The translations under genes were made by a program, and so were the position numbers. Below, one piece after another: positions 8,592-17,666 of a stretch of 64,000 nucleotides of DNA. The notes under the pieces are model-generated. The model saw only the letters and a program-made list of their open reading frames with translations, was not told the origin of the DNA and searched no databases. The first letter of the stretch is position 1. Every line of letters begins with the position of its first letter. This DNA is from Fibrobacter sp. UBA7003. GTDB taxonomy: Bacteria; Fibrobacterota; Fibrobacteria; Fibrobacterales; Fibrobacteraceae. The stretch is taken from NCBI GenBank assembly GCA_002449765.1, contig DJXN01000015.1, forward strand, positions 340,973-404,972, in the 5' to 3' direction.

Positions 8592-10850
8592 ATGAAAAAG
8601 ATGATTTTTTATAAGGCGGCAACGCTTGCCCTTATATTTGCAACGGTTGGTGCGGTTTCGGTCCGTGCTCAAGATGATGAAATTACCTCGATAGACGATT
8701 TTCTTGAAGAATCTGCTCCGGAAAGTAATGCGGCAACTGACAACGCAAACAGCGCGACGGCGCAATCAGATGCATCTGCGGCAAATGCCTCGGGCGTTAC
8801 GCAGCTGGACGAACTTTCGGTGGAATCTGAAATAGAAGCGGAACAGGCGAAGCAGGCAAAAAAGGCGGAATCTGTCGCGACAATTGACGCGGCCGAGATG
8901 CAGAATACAAGCAAGACCGTTTCAAAAGCGGTCAATTCCGCTTCGGGCGTGAAAGTGCGCAAGTCCGGCGGCATGGGCAGCGAAGGCAAAATCAACATTC
9001 GCGGCATGGAAGGCAAGAACATCAAGGTGTTGGTGAATGGTGTCCCCGTCGAGACGCAGGGAAACTTGGGCCTTGACGATATTCCTATCGACCAGATTGC
9101 GGACATTGAAGTTTACAAGGGCTATGTCCCCGCGCGTTTTGCGACAGATGGAGCAGGCGGTGCTATCAATATCATTACTAAAAAGCGCCCCGCCAATTCG
9201 GTAGATGCGTCCTATAGCCTTTCGAGTTTCAATACGCACAAGGCTTCTGTAACGGCAAGCCACGTGATTGACAGTATTGTGGGTGGGGCAGGCTTGGAAG
9301 TAGGCGTGTCGGGCTACTTTAACCATTCCGATAACGATTACGAATTCACGTCTCCCTACATGAAGAGTTCTGCGGGCAAGGATACGAGCGTAGTTCGCGA
9401 CCATGACCGTTATACATCTTACAACGTGCAGGCTTTTGCGAACTTGATGAATGCGTGGTTCGACCAGATTTCGCTTGGTGCAAGCTATGGCGCGTTTGAC
9501 AAGGAAATTCAGGGGGATGCGAACCGCATTGTCGAAACGAGTGCCGAAGGATACAATTTTGGGGCGACATTCGGCCTGGATAAGAAAAATATCTTTGTAA
9601 AAGACTTGAATTTCGGTAACCATTTTTCGTTCGGGTACAGTGAAAATAAAACCATTGACACGAGCCGCGTTCATTGCCGCAACTGGTATAGCTGCGATAC
9701 GGCCAAAAAGAATGTGGGTGAGTTGACGATGATGGGACTCCCGAAACTGAGAACAGTACAGGCGTATGATTTCAACGATTTGCTGAATTTGGATTACCAG
9801 TTCATTAAGAATCAGTTTGTTTACTGGAATACGCTTTTCCGGTACCACAAGGAAGATCCCGAAGATGACGTGGGTTCCGAAATGGTCGGATTCAATACGG
9901 CGGGGTATCCGGGAAAGACGATTTCGGTGACGACGGGGCTTTCGCTTGAAGACAATTTCTTTGATTCGAGACTCCAGAACCTGTTGGGTTTCAAGTTCCA
10001 TTACATGAAGGCTGAAATTTCTAATACTTCCACAAGTATGATACAGCAGGCGGTATTGGAAAAGAATGATTATACGGACTTTAGTTACGATGAAAGCTTG
10101 ATGTTCCGGATTGTAAAGCCTCTTGCGGTCAAGGGCTCTTACCAGCATGCGGTACGCCTGCCCACGCCCGATGAACTCTTTGGCGATGGAATTCGCGTGA
10201 GTGCTGCGACAAACCTCAAGCCCGAAGAAGCGGATAATTTTAATGTCGGCTTGTCTCTTGATTTGCAAGAAATCCCGCTGGTGGCGCGGTTCCGATTTGA
10301 TGGCGACGTTTTCTATTCCTATTACAAGAACCGCATTCACTATATGAGCGCTTCTCAGATGTCGGTGCCGTATTTCAACATGGACCCGATTCGCGGCTGG
10401 GGCTACGAGGGCGATGTGAAACTTGATGTGAATGAATGGGTGTTGCTTGGGACGAACTGGACTTTCCAGGATTTGCGCAATATAGATTACAATGCGAAGC
10501 AGGGTATTCTTGAAGATGCGATTATCCCGAACATTCCGCGATTCTTCATGAACTACCTCGCTGAATTCCACATGGGCGATATATTCAATAAGAACGATTT
10601 TGTCAAGTTTTGGTGGGCTGCTAACTACACCGATGAATATTATTACGGTTGGAAAATCAGTTCCCGCCAGAGCCGGAAAATAGACGCCTCGTTCACGCAG
10701 GATTTGGGCGTGGAATATTCCGTGTGGGATAATAAGCTCGCCTGGAGTTTTGAGGTCGACAACTTTTTGGACGAAACCGTTTACGACAAGTACGGAGAAT
10801 CTAAACTGGGACGCACTTTTGCAACCAAGATCCGGTACAGTTTCAGGTAG
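8592..10850 (+). CDS. TonB-dependent outer-membrane receptor 1
   Basis: The 752-residue protein is a TonB-dependent receptor, which uses TonB energy to bring iron complexes or similar ligands across the outer membrane. It has a signal peptide ending near VRAQ, an acidic Ala/Ser-rich N-terminal extension of about 70 residues, a plug domain containing INIRGMEGKNIKVLVNGVPV and the closing GAGGAINIITKK, then a beta-barrel ending in an aromatic residue (KIRYSFR). ATG 8592 was chosen because it begins the signal peptide; its ribosome site is weak. The paralogue at 48652-50943 shares the plug motifs and the NYTDEYYY motif near the end. A siderophore or haem ligand is inferred from the ABC/AraC neighbours. 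Confidence 0.92.
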   Translation: MKKMIFYKAATLALIFATVGAVSVRAQDDEITSIDDFLEESAPESNAATDNANSATAQSDASAANASGVTQLDELSVESEIEAEQAKQAKKAESVATIDAAEMQNTSKTVSKAVNSASGVKVRKSGGMGSEGKINIRGMEGKNIKVLVNGVPVETQGNLGLDDIPIDQIADIEVYKGYVPARFATDGAGGAINIITKKRPANSVDASYSLSSFNTHKASVTASHVIDSIVGGAGLEVGVSGYFNHSDNDYEFTSPYMKSSAGKDTSVVRDHDRYTSYNVQAFANLMNAWFDQISLGASYGAFDKEIQGDANRIVETSAEGYNFGATFGLDKKNIFVKDLNFGNHFSFGYSENKTIDTSRVHCRNWYSCDTAKKNVGELTMMGLPKLRTVQAYDFNDLLNLDYQFIKNQFVYWNTLFRYHKEDPEDDVGSEMVGFNTAGYPGKTISVTTGLSLEDNFFDSRLQNLLGFKFHYMKAEISNTSTSMIQQAVLEKNDYTDFSYDESLMFRIVKPLAVKGSYQHAVRLPTPDELFGDGIRVSAATNLKPEEADNFNVGLSLDLQEIPLVARFRFDGDVFYSYYKNRIHYMSASQMSVPYFNMDPIRGWGYEGDVKLDVNEWVLLGTNWTFQDLRNIDYNAKQGILEDAIIPNIPRFFMNYLAEFHMGDIFNKNDFVKFWWAANYTDEYYYGWKISSRQSRKIDASFTQDLGVEYSVWDNKLAWSFEVDNFLDETVYDKYGESKLGRTFATKIRYSFR

Positions 10851-10880
10851 ATATATCTAACTTCGGATAGTTTACGCTAA
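10847..10880. promoter_or_regulatory. Two imperfect DtxR-like boxes before the P-type ATPase module
   Basis: GTAGATATATCTAA (10847-10860) and ATAGTTTACGCTAA (10867-10880) each differ from TTAG-N6-CTAA at one base. They lie in the 267-nt gap between TonB receptor 1 and the small protein of the metal-ATPase pair. An imperfect AACTAAGTTGT repeat follows. The call is weak. Confidence 0.3.
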
Positions 10881-11066
10881 CTAAGTTGTTTATACGGAAA
10901 CTAAGTTGTGTATCGTAAATTAATTTGCAAATTTGCAACAATGTTAGTCGCACGGAAGCCTTACAGGACTTGGGCTTGAAGTCTGCTTGTTAGTTTGTAT
11001 GTAAGTTGCTTTTTGATGAAAATTTAGGTAGATTATTAAGCAAAGAACAACAAAGCTTTAATGAAG

Positions 11067-11087
11067 ATCCCCGACCACGTCGGGGAT
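11067..11087. repeat. Short hairpin repeat before DUF6110-like gene
   Basis: ATCCCCGA and TCGGGGAT pair around a five-base loop and are followed by GACA. It resembles the widespread 'GATCCCCGAC...GTCGGGGATGACA' intergenic repeats. Confidence 0.5.
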
Positions 11088-11117
11088 GACATTAGGGCGG
11101 AACAAAAGGAGTAAGCT

Positions 11118-11342
11118 ATGTCCGTATGGAAAAATGAAAAGTTCTGGTGCGTGGTGGCTGGTGTCGTTGGCCCGGCTATCATCAAGAAGATTCTCAAGGC
11201 TCCCAAAACCCGCGAGTATGCCGTCAAGGGACTTGCCGAAGGCATGAAGATTACTGCCGACGCCAAGGCCACTTTCCAAGATATGAAGGACGAAGCTGCC
11301 GACATCTGCAACGACGCGAAGAATCAGGCTGGCGTGAAATAA
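11118..11342 (+). CDS. Small DUF6110-like partner of the P1B-ATPase
   Basis: A 74-residue protein with a good ribosome site (AAAGGAG). It has a hydrophobic N-terminal segment (FWCVVAGVVGPAI) and a charged, probably helical tail. Small proteins of this shape (DUF6110 in Firmicutes, DUF1490 in mycobacteria) are encoded just before heavy-metal P-type ATPases, and mycobacterial DUF1490 proteins act as membrane-bound partners of their pump. The same role is inferred from size, shape and position 168 nt before the ATPase gene. I cannot distinguish DUF6110 from a look-alike without a profile search. Confidence 0.65.
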   Translation: MSVWKNEKFWCVVAGVVGPAIIKKILKAPKTREYAVKGLAEGMKITADAKATFQDMKDEAADICNDAKNQAGVK

Positions 11343-11345
11343 GAA

Positions 11346-11482
11346 GTGTCATCCTGAGTAAGCGAAGCGCATCGAAGGATCTTTAGCATAGATTCTGCTC
11401 CTTCGAACCTAAGAATTGTCGAGCAACAAGTTGCTCACAATTCTATATCGACTTCGTGCTACGCACTTCGCTCAGAATGACA
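11346..11482. repeat. Intergenic inverted-repeat element (MITE-like, long form)
   Basis: The ends GTGTCATCCTGAG and CTCAGAATGACA are inverted copies, and the interior holds more inverted segments (AGAATTGT...ACAATTCT around a GAGCAACAAGTTGCTC palindrome). It is related to the element at 5824-5919 and separates the small protein from its ATPase. Confidence 0.6.
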
Positions 11483-11510
11483 AAAAGTTTAATCCATTAT
11501 TTGTAATAAT

Positions 11511-13598
11511 ATGAATTTTCGCATCGTTTACGATCAGCCGGGGCGTATCCGCTTTCGGGCGGGGGCCTACGCGTTTGAAAAAATGCATGAACCGCGCATC
11601 CACAAGGCATGCGTGAGTGAACCTTATGTCCAGAAAGCGGTAGTCCATTCGGAAAACGGCGGCATTCTGCTGGAATACGAAGACGGCTATCGTGAACAGG
11701 TGATTGATTTCGTCCGGAATCTAAACGTTGCTAATCTTCCGGAAATTGAACCCGATACCGAATACCAACTGCAGGAACTCGACACGCAATTCAAGAACCG
11801 ACTCGCGTTCATGATTGCGCGGCGTTACCTTGCCAAGTTGTTTATTCCGCCTCCCATCCGCACGGCGCACCTGATTTACAGGGGCCTCAGGTTTGTGGCG
11901 AAAGGCCTGAATTGCCTTGGCGAAGGAAAGCTTTCTGTCGAAGTGTTGGACGGTGCCGCCATCGGGGCGAGCATCTTGCAGCGCAATTACGAATCGGCTG
12001 GGACCATCATGTTCCTGCTGAACGTGAGCAGCCTTCTGGAAGATTACACCAAGGCGCGCACCCGCACGGCCCTTACCGCAAGCCTTGCCGTGAAGGTAGA
12101 CCGCGTGTGGGTAGTCAAGGACGGCATCGACGTTCAGGTGCGCATGCAGGATGTTCAAGTGGGCGACCTCGTGCGCGTGCGTTCCGGCAGCATGATTCCG
12201 GTGGACGGAACCGTTGCCGAAGGCGATGCCTTTGTGAACGAGGCGACCATGACGGGCGAATCGCAGGCGGTGCACAAGACAGTCGGGAAGTCCGTTTTTG
12301 CGGGCACCGTCGTAGACGAAGGTTCCATTGTGGTGTCGGTGCGGGCTGTAAGCGGCAACACCAAGATTCAGAAAATTATCGAACTCATCGACCGCTCCGA
12401 AGACCTGAAGGCTTCTATCCAGAGCCGCGCCGAACGCCTTGCCGACGGAATTGTACCGTTCAGCTTTATCGGATTCGGGCTCACGCTCCTGTTTACGCGC
12501 AACATCACCAAGGCCGTCTCGATTCTAATGGTGGACTATTCTTGCGCCATCAAACTTTCCACTCCGATTTCGGTGATTTCGGCACTGCGCGAAGCGGCTG
12601 ACCGCAACATGACCGTGAAGGGCGGCAAGTACCTGGAAGAATTTGCGCTTGCAGACACCATTGTTTTCGACAAGACGGGAACGCTCACCAAGGCGGAACC
12701 GAAACTCGAACGCGTGATTCCGTTCGGAAACCGCAGCGAAGAAGAAATCCTCCGCATTGCGGCCTGCATCGAGGAACATTTCCCGCATAGCATGGCCCGC
12801 GCCATTGTGCGTGGTGCCGCCGAGCGGGGAATTGACCACGAAGAAGAACATGCTGACGTGAAGTACATCGTGGCGCATGGAATCGCGACGACTCTCGACG
12901 GTGAACGCGCCGTTATCGGCAGCAAGCATTTCGTCGTCGAAGACGAAAAAATTGCAGTGGGCGAGGTGGAACAGAAAAAGATCGATGAACTCGCCGGAGC
13001 CGCATCCGTGATTTACCTTGCCATTGGCGGGAACCTTGCGGGCGTGCTTTGCATTAGCGATCCTCCGCGGGACGAAGCTGCCGAAGCCATCCGCATGCTG
13101 CGCGAACGCGGGATCAAGCATGTGGCGATGATTACCGGCGACAGCCAGAAGGCCGCTGAACGCACGGCGCAACTTTTGGGAATCGATACCTTCTTTGCGC
13201 AGGTGCTGCCCGAAGACAAGCACCGCTATGTGGAAAAAATGAAGGCCGAAGGCCGCCGCGTAATTATGGTGGGCGACGGAATCAACGATGCTCCTGCCCT
13301 TGCCGCCGCGAACGTGTCGGTCGCCATGAGCGATGCCAGCGACATTGCCCGCGAAACCGCCGACGTGACGCTCCGCAGCGAAGACCTGCGCGACCTTGCG
13401 GAACTCCGTACATTGAGCGTCCAGCTTATGGAACGCATCCAGGCGAACTACCGCTTTATCGTCGCCTTCAACACGTCGCTACTCGCGGCAGGCTTCTTTG
13501 GCTTCTTGGCCCCCTCGACCTCGGCCTTGTTGCACAACCTCTCGACCATGGCGATTTGCGCCAAGAGCATGACGCCGTTGAAGCGGAATCAGCCCTAA
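11511..13598 (+). CDS. Heavy-metal P1B-type ATPase (CtpC-like)
   Basis: The 695-residue protein has all P-type ATPase hallmarks: TGES near 246, the phosphorylated Asp in DKTGT near 387 and GDGINDAP near 587. The N-terminal 80 residues resemble a degenerate metal-binding domain without CxxC. The membrane metal-site helix lacks the usual CPC or SPC and reads SCAIKLSTP near 343, so Cu(I), Zn(II) or Co(II) specificity cannot be assumed. The general layout, small partner gene plus atypical motif, recalls manganese/iron-type pumps such as CtpC. The ribosome site is poor and a 137-nt repeat lies upstream. A terminator follows (13620-13643). Confidence 0.88.
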   Translation: MNFRIVYDQPGRIRFRAGAYAFEKMHEPRIHKACVSEPYVQKAVVHSENGGILLEYEDGYREQVIDFVRNLNVANLPEIEPDTEYQLQELDTQFKNRLAFMIARRYLAKLFIPPPIRTAHLIYRGLRFVAKGLNCLGEGKLSVEVLDGAAIGASILQRNYESAGTIMFLLNVSSLLEDYTKARTRTALTASLAVKVDRVWVVKDGIDVQVRMQDVQVGDLVRVRSGSMIPVDGTVAEGDAFVNEATMTGESQAVHKTVGKSVFAGTVVDEGSIVVSVRAVSGNTKIQKIIELIDRSEDLKASIQSRAERLADGIVPFSFIGFGLTLLFTRNITKAVSILMVDYSCAIKLSTPISVISALREAADRNMTVKGGKYLEEFALADTIVFDKTGTLTKAEPKLERVIPFGNRSEEEILRIAACIEEHFPHSMARAIVRGAAERGIDHEEEHADVKYIVAHGIATTLDGERAVIGSKHFVVEDEKIAVGEVEQKKIDELAGAASVIYLAIGGNLAGVLCISDPPRDEAAEAIRMLRERGIKHVAMITGDSQKAAERTAQLLGIDTFFAQVLPEDKHRYVEKMKAEGRRVIMVGDGINDAPALAAANVSVAMSDASDIARETADVTLRSEDLRDLAELRTLSVQLMERIQANYRFIVAFNTSLLAAGFFGFLAPSTSALLHNLSTMAICAKSMTPLKRNQP

Positions 13599-13619
13599 AA
13601 TTCCACAAAATCTCGTTAA

Positions 13620-13643
13620 AAGGTGGTGTAATGCCACCTTTTT
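13620..13643 (+). terminator. Terminator after P1B-ATPase
   Basis: AAGGTGG and CCACCTT form a 7-bp stem with a seven-base loop, followed by TTTTTC. Confidence 0.7.
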
Positions 13644-13667
13644 CGTGTTTTTACGGATGCATTCTTA

Positions 13668-13686
13668 TGCGACGCTATTTGTCGCA
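13668..13686. promoter_or_regulatory. WYL-type operator palindrome before unknown gene pair
   Basis: TGCGAC and GTCGCA are perfect inverted arms around GCTATTT. The core CGAC..TGTCG matches the palindromes at 25128-25142 and 26284-26298, which precede the AAA+ operon and the WYL regulator gene. Confidence 0.5.
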
Positions 13687-13757
13687 GTCATTATGTATTT
13701 TTAGTGGATGACGAATTTTACTAAAATCAATGTTTTTTCGCAAAAAAGAGAGCCATA

Positions 13758-14429
13758 ATGACAACAGACCTTTCACGTGCACCGCGGTGGGACATTCTCC
13801 GAAATTTCTATCGCGACTTCGATAACGGCCGCAAGCGCGGCTGTGTCGAGAAGTGGAAAAAAGAAATGCCCCAAAGCAGGTTTGAACAGGAACTTTTCGA
13901 AACAAAAATCCACACCGAATTTCTGCGCGACCGCCAGAAGATGCTGAACAAGAATTTCCGTTGGACCTACGCGAACATGAAAAAGCTCATCGCGCTCGAC
14001 CAGTATTTCAGGGAACTGCACCGGAGCATCGCCCGCACCTTCGAAGCGACCAAAAGGGACATCGCCGCACTTACTGCGCAAAATCACAAATGGTACAGGG
14101 AATACGAACTCGAATCGGAAATCTGCCCTGCGAACGACTGGGACATTCCCGGCGAACACGAATACATCAGCGATTTGCTTTTCTGGTACGCGAACTGGGG
14201 CTCCATCAACATCTGCTCAAGCACGAACGAACACAACCCCGAACGCCACAAGGTCTACCTCGTTCCCGCTTGGAAACAAATGCTGCTCATCGATAAGTTC
14301 GTCAAAGACGGCGTCACCTGGGAACTCGACTCGCTCCTCTACGACAGCGAATCAAGCCTCTACACCTTCCACGACATTGTCCGTATGAAACCGGAACAAT
14401 TCGAAGTGTGCTACACATTGAGATTTTAA
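13758..14429 (+). CDS. Hypothetical protein (first of an unknown pair)
   Basis: I do not recognise this 223-residue protein. It is soluble, highly charged and rich in Trp and Tyr. The middle part (about 75-115) is probably helical (LDQYFRELHRSIARTFEATK). A Cys-containing stretch SINICSSTNEHNPERHK lies near 150. No signal peptide or membrane segment is seen. The gene starts at ATG 13758 behind AGAG and is followed 16 nt later by a second unknown gene. A palindrome matching those of the WYL regulon lies 72 nt upstream, suggesting co-control with the operon at 20262-25081. Its GC content is normal, unlike the McrBC genes beyond. Confidence 0.7.
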   Translation: MTTDLSRAPRWDILRNFYRDFDNGRKRGCVEKWKKEMPQSRFEQELFETKIHTEFLRDRQKMLNKNFRWTYANMKKLIALDQYFRELHRSIARTFEATKRDIAALTAQNHKWYREYELESEICPANDWDIPGEHEYISDLLFWYANWGSINICSSTNEHNPERHKVYLVPAWKQMLLIDKFVKDGVTWELDSLLYDSESSLYTFHDIVRMKPEQFEVCYTLRF

Positions 14430-14445
14430 ACAAAAGTGAGGTTCT

Positions 14446-15105
14446 ATGAGAAGACGATACATTTATCAGCTGGCGGCAACGATTCTGCCGAATGGGCTGG
14501 GCAATGACACCGTTGACCATGATCTGGGAATTTTCACGTCGCTACGCACTGCCGAAAAAATCCTGCGAGATTATGTTGAGAGTGGAAATTTTTATTGCCC
14601 GGTCTATAGCTATTCCATCATGTTCCTGCCCGTCAATGACGATTTGGAATATGAATCCGAGCGGCGAATCAACGTCTATTCGCCCGATGGCAAATTGCAG
14701 CTTTCTGAATTCAACATGATGTCCTGTAACGGGGCGTGGAGCAAAAAACTGAATATAGACCTTCGCGCCGTCATCGACACCGGCCCCGGCAAAAAGCCTT
14801 ATTTCACGCTGTACAACCATTGGAAACGAGGACTCGCGACCAAGTGCGCGCGCATCTCCTTTCTGGAACCCAAATACGAACTGGGCACCTCGTATAACAA
14901 ATCCGTCTGGTTCCTGGACGACAACGAGAAAAAGATGCTCATGAAGTTCCTGAAAACAAAATGCAGGAGCATTTTTAGCGACAAATGCACAAATAATTGG
15001 ATGAGCGTCATCGGGGCTTTCAACAACGAAGTCCAAGGAGACGATGATAGCCGCATTCTGCCCTATGATTTGCCCATCCCTAATTACAACAAACTAGAAC
15101 CGTAG
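14446..15105 (+). CDS. Hypothetical protein (second of an unknown pair)
   Basis: I do not recognise this 219-residue protein. It has a mixed alpha/beta look, with an N-terminal LGIFTSLRTAEKILRDYVES stretch that resembles a 'time-series/axis' motif seen in small phage-defence or prophage proteins of no known role, and a C-terminal Cys/Trp region (KCRSIFSDKCTNNW). No membrane segment is seen. It starts 16 nt after the previous gene behind GTGAGG, so the two form one unit, probably under the WYL-type palindrome at 13668-13686. The function is unknown. Confidence 0.7.
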   Translation: MRRRYIYQLAATILPNGLGNDTVDHDLGIFTSLRTAEKILRDYVESGNFYCPVYSYSIMFLPVNDDLEYESERRINVYSPDGKLQLSEFNMMSCNGAWSKKLNIDLRAVIDTGPGKKPYFTLYNHWKRGLATKCARISFLEPKYELGTSYNKSVWFLDDNEKKMLMKFLKTKCRSIFSDKCTNNWMSVIGAFNNEVQGDDDSRILPYDLPIPNYNKLEP

Positions 15106-15109
15106 TGAC

Positions 15110-15283
15110 AAAATTCCTTTGGGCGTTCCCCTAGCGGGTCGGGCCATACTCGCACGTCGCTAACGGCGCACTCACCGAGCCTTGCTAACGCAAGTCTCGT
15201 CCCTGCGGGTAACTGTCTCCCCTAAAGGGGACCATAGCCACTAAGGCAACGAGTTGCCAAGTGGCTGGAGGCCTAACGCAGAA
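15110..15283. repeat. Hairpin-rich intergenic repeat
   Basis: Several hairpins follow one another: CTTGC-TAAC-GCAAG, CCCC-TAA-AGGGG and GGCAAC-GA-GTTGCC with outer CACT/AGTG, plus the GGGCGTTCCCC / GCGGGTCGGGC phrase common to intergenic repeats of several phyla. There is no open frame of note. The 262-nt gap before McrB holds this element and then AT-rich DNA. Confidence 0.55.
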
Positions 15284-15368
15284 TGTATAAAACATTCCAA
15301 TTTGGAGTAATTTTCTTGGATTTTTGTAGAGAAATGAGTATAGATTTAGGAGAAAAAAGAGGAAAAAT

Positions 15369-17666
15369 ATGGCAGTCTTTAAAAATAATCAAGAAAAAGA
15401 AAAATTTGTAAGAAGTTTTCTGAATGAAAAAATAAAAATTGGTGAATTGCGTGATTACAAAAAAATCTCAAATGGTGATTATGGTTGTTATTTATCGAAA
15501 AGACACGGCTTATTAGATTATGTCTCTTTAGGTGTTAAAGATTCACATATATTTTTACGTTTTTGGGAAAAGGAAAACGAGGAAGATCGAAAGGAAAAAA
15601 TTGCAAAAAGGCGGTCTTTTTTAGAGAAATATTATGAAAAAATACAACAGGAACTTGGATCTGAAATTAAATATGATAGTTTAAAAAAAGTGAATCATTA
15701 CATCTGTGGTGAAGATAATTTTTTTAAAGGTTTCTGCGCCTATTACCCAGATAGGAAATCTGTGGATGAATTAAATCAGGATATAAATAAATTGTATAGT
15801 GTATATTGCGATATGAGGGATAATATGAAAAAAAATGGAAATGGAAAATTTCATGCATTGTTTGAGAGCATAATGCAAATAATGGGTGAAAAATATAATC
15901 CTTTGAAATTTATTGATGAAGGTAAGGCTTGTTTGCAATATAAACCGTTTAATGCAAAAGAAAATGATTGGGGTAAGAAAAAATGCCATTATGAGTTTTG
16001 TGGTGGCTATGATGAAAACTATGTACCAAACTATATACAAATATGTTTTCATTGTGAAGACAATTTTAAATTCGAAAAGGAATTTCAAGAGTTTGCCCAA
16101 AAAGAAGAAAGCCTAAAACAACTGATTAAAGTCAAACCTGGTGCAAAAAAAACAACATTGGAATATGGAGAAATTCCTATTGGAACAGATGTTGGCGATG
16201 TTGCGAATAACGCTGTAAAGCAAATGCTTAGCTTTGAACAACAATATGGTCCCAAAATTTTAGAATTAATTCAAAAGAGTAAAGGTGAAATTCCTTCGGA
16301 GAATAGTAACAGTGAGGAAGAAAAAATGAGTGCGTCAGAAACGAACAAAGAAGAAATTGCGTTGAATACAATTCTTTATGGACCTCCGGGAACAGGCAAA
16401 ACATTCAACACCATGGCCTACGCCGTAGCTATTTGCGAAGATAAAGATGTTGAAGATATAAAAAGAGAAATGCAGGAAGAAACGGGTTTTAAATCCGTAA
16501 AGCAACGATATGATGCTCTTAAGGATGAGGGACGCATCGAGTTTGTGACCTTCCATCAATCGTATGGCTATGAGGATTTTATTGAAGGAATTAAACCAGA
16601 CCTTGACGATTCTGCAGGAATGTTGAAATACAAGTTGGAAACAGGATGTTTCAAGGCTTTTTGTGATAAAATATCCGGTAATTTTGAAGAAGCATGGGGT
16701 GTGTTGTGCGACAAACTAGATGATGAAGATAAGGAATACCTTGAAATACCTTATATTAGCGATAAAAACAAAACCTTTGCTATTGAATGGAATGTATCTC
16801 ATAATGGATTAAAGGCTAAGGATGCTCATCGATTCTTTAATAAGAAACAACTGCAAAATATATACAGGAAAAAACCTGGTGTGAAAAAAGGTGGGCATGA
16901 CAACTACAGAAAGGCCATTGTAGAGTATATGAAAAAAGAATGCGGGTTGAAAGAATTCAATGGCAACGAAAGTAATGACTTACCAAGTAATGCAAGAGTA
17001 TTTATCATAGATGAAATCAATCGTGGCAATATCAGCAAAATTTTTGGAGAACTGATAACGCTCATCGAGCCTTCTAAGCGTTTGGGCGAAAGGGAATGGA
17101 TGAAAGTAACGCTCCCTTGTTCTGGAGATGAATTCGGTGTTCCGAATAATGTTTATATTCTTGGAACAATGAATACAGCGGATCGTTCCATTGCAATGAT
17201 GGATACAGCTCTTCGTCGTAGATTTAATTTTGTTGAAATGATGCCGGATACTAGCGAATCATCACCATTAAAAGGCAAAGAGATTGAGTATAAAGGTGTT
17301 ATTATTAACATCTGTGAAACGCTAAAAACCATTAATGAGCGTATCGAATATCTCTATGACAGAGAACATACTATCGGCCACGCGTTCTTTATTGGAGTAG
17401 ATTCTCCTGAAAAATTGTCTTCAGTCTTTAAAAACAAGGTTATCCCTCTACTACAAGAATATTTCTATGACGATTACGAAAAGATTCGCCTTGTGCTAGG
17501 AGACAATGAAAAGGATGAAGAACATCAATTCATAACAAAGGTTGTTCCCCCAAAAGACCTTTTCAAGAAGAATAGTCGTGACGAAGATTTGAATACGGAG
17601 AAATATACATATCGGATAAATCAAAAAGCTTTTAAAGATCCTAATAGCTATAAAGATATCATTTGA
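15369..17666 (+). CDS. mcrB: McrB-type AAA+ GTPase of a McrBC system
   Basis: This 765-residue protein is the motor subunit of a McrBC-type modification-dependent restriction system. The AAA+ domain holds Walker A YGPPGTGKT near 336, the Walker B region FIIDEINRGN near 545, the McrB hallmark GTMNTADRS near 598 and arginine-rich ALRRRFNF after it. The first 330 residues match no DNA-binding domain I can name and presumably read the target DNA mark. The gene overlaps mcrC by one base (TGATG). It is clearly more AT-rich than its neighbours, suggesting horizontal transfer. Confidence 0.93.
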   Translation: MAVFKNNQEKEKFVRSFLNEKIKIGELRDYKKISNGDYGCYLSKRHGLLDYVSLGVKDSHIFLRFWEKENEEDRKEKIAKRRSFLEKYYEKIQQELGSEIKYDSLKKVNHYICGEDNFFKGFCAYYPDRKSVDELNQDINKLYSVYCDMRDNMKKNGNGKFHALFESIMQIMGEKYNPLKFIDEGKACLQYKPFNAKENDWGKKKCHYEFCGGYDENYVPNYIQICFHCEDNFKFEKEFQEFAQKEESLKQLIKVKPGAKKTTLEYGEIPIGTDVGDVANNAVKQMLSFEQQYGPKILELIQKSKGEIPSENSNSEEEKMSASETNKEEIALNTILYGPPGTGKTFNTMAYAVAICEDKDVEDIKREMQEETGFKSVKQRYDALKDEGRIEFVTFHQSYGYEDFIEGIKPDLDDSAGMLKYKLETGCFKAFCDKISGNFEEAWGVLCDKLDDEDKEYLEIPYISDKNKTFAIEWNVSHNGLKAKDAHRFFNKKQLQNIYRKKPGVKKGGHDNYRKAIVEYMKKECGLKEFNGNESNDLPSNARVFIIDEINRGNISKIFGELITLIEPSKRLGEREWMKVTLPCSGDEFGVPNNVYILGTMNTADRSIAMMDTALRRRFNFVEMMPDTSESSPLKGKEIEYKGVIINICETLKTINERIEYLYDREHTIGHAFFIGVDSPEKLSSVFKNKVIPLLQEYFYDDYEKIRLVLGDNEKDEEHQFITKVVPPKDLFKKNSRDEDLNTEKYTYRINQKAFKDPNSYKDII

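Noticed and set aside
8922..10571. 549-codon open frame opposite TonB receptor 1
   Set aside because: Antisense shadow; the plus-strand receptor has a signal peptide, plug and barrel motifs. The frames opposite the ABC genes (2274-3455, 45946-47754) are rejected likewise.
10975..10995. GG-N10-GC sequence between TonB receptor 1 and the small ATPase partner
   Set aside because: Apart from the spacing it does not match TGGCAC-N5-TTGC, so a sigma54 promoter is not claimed.
15110..15300. Integron attC-like or tRNA-like structure in the hairpin-rich repeat
   Set aside because: A CCTAAC core is present but no matching GTTRRRY partner, no integrase and no cloverleaf could be drawn.
15301..15311. 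TTTGGAGTAA before mcrB as a further copy of the AraC-type element
   Set aside because: No second half-site lies 20 bp upstream and the GTAGA end is missing.
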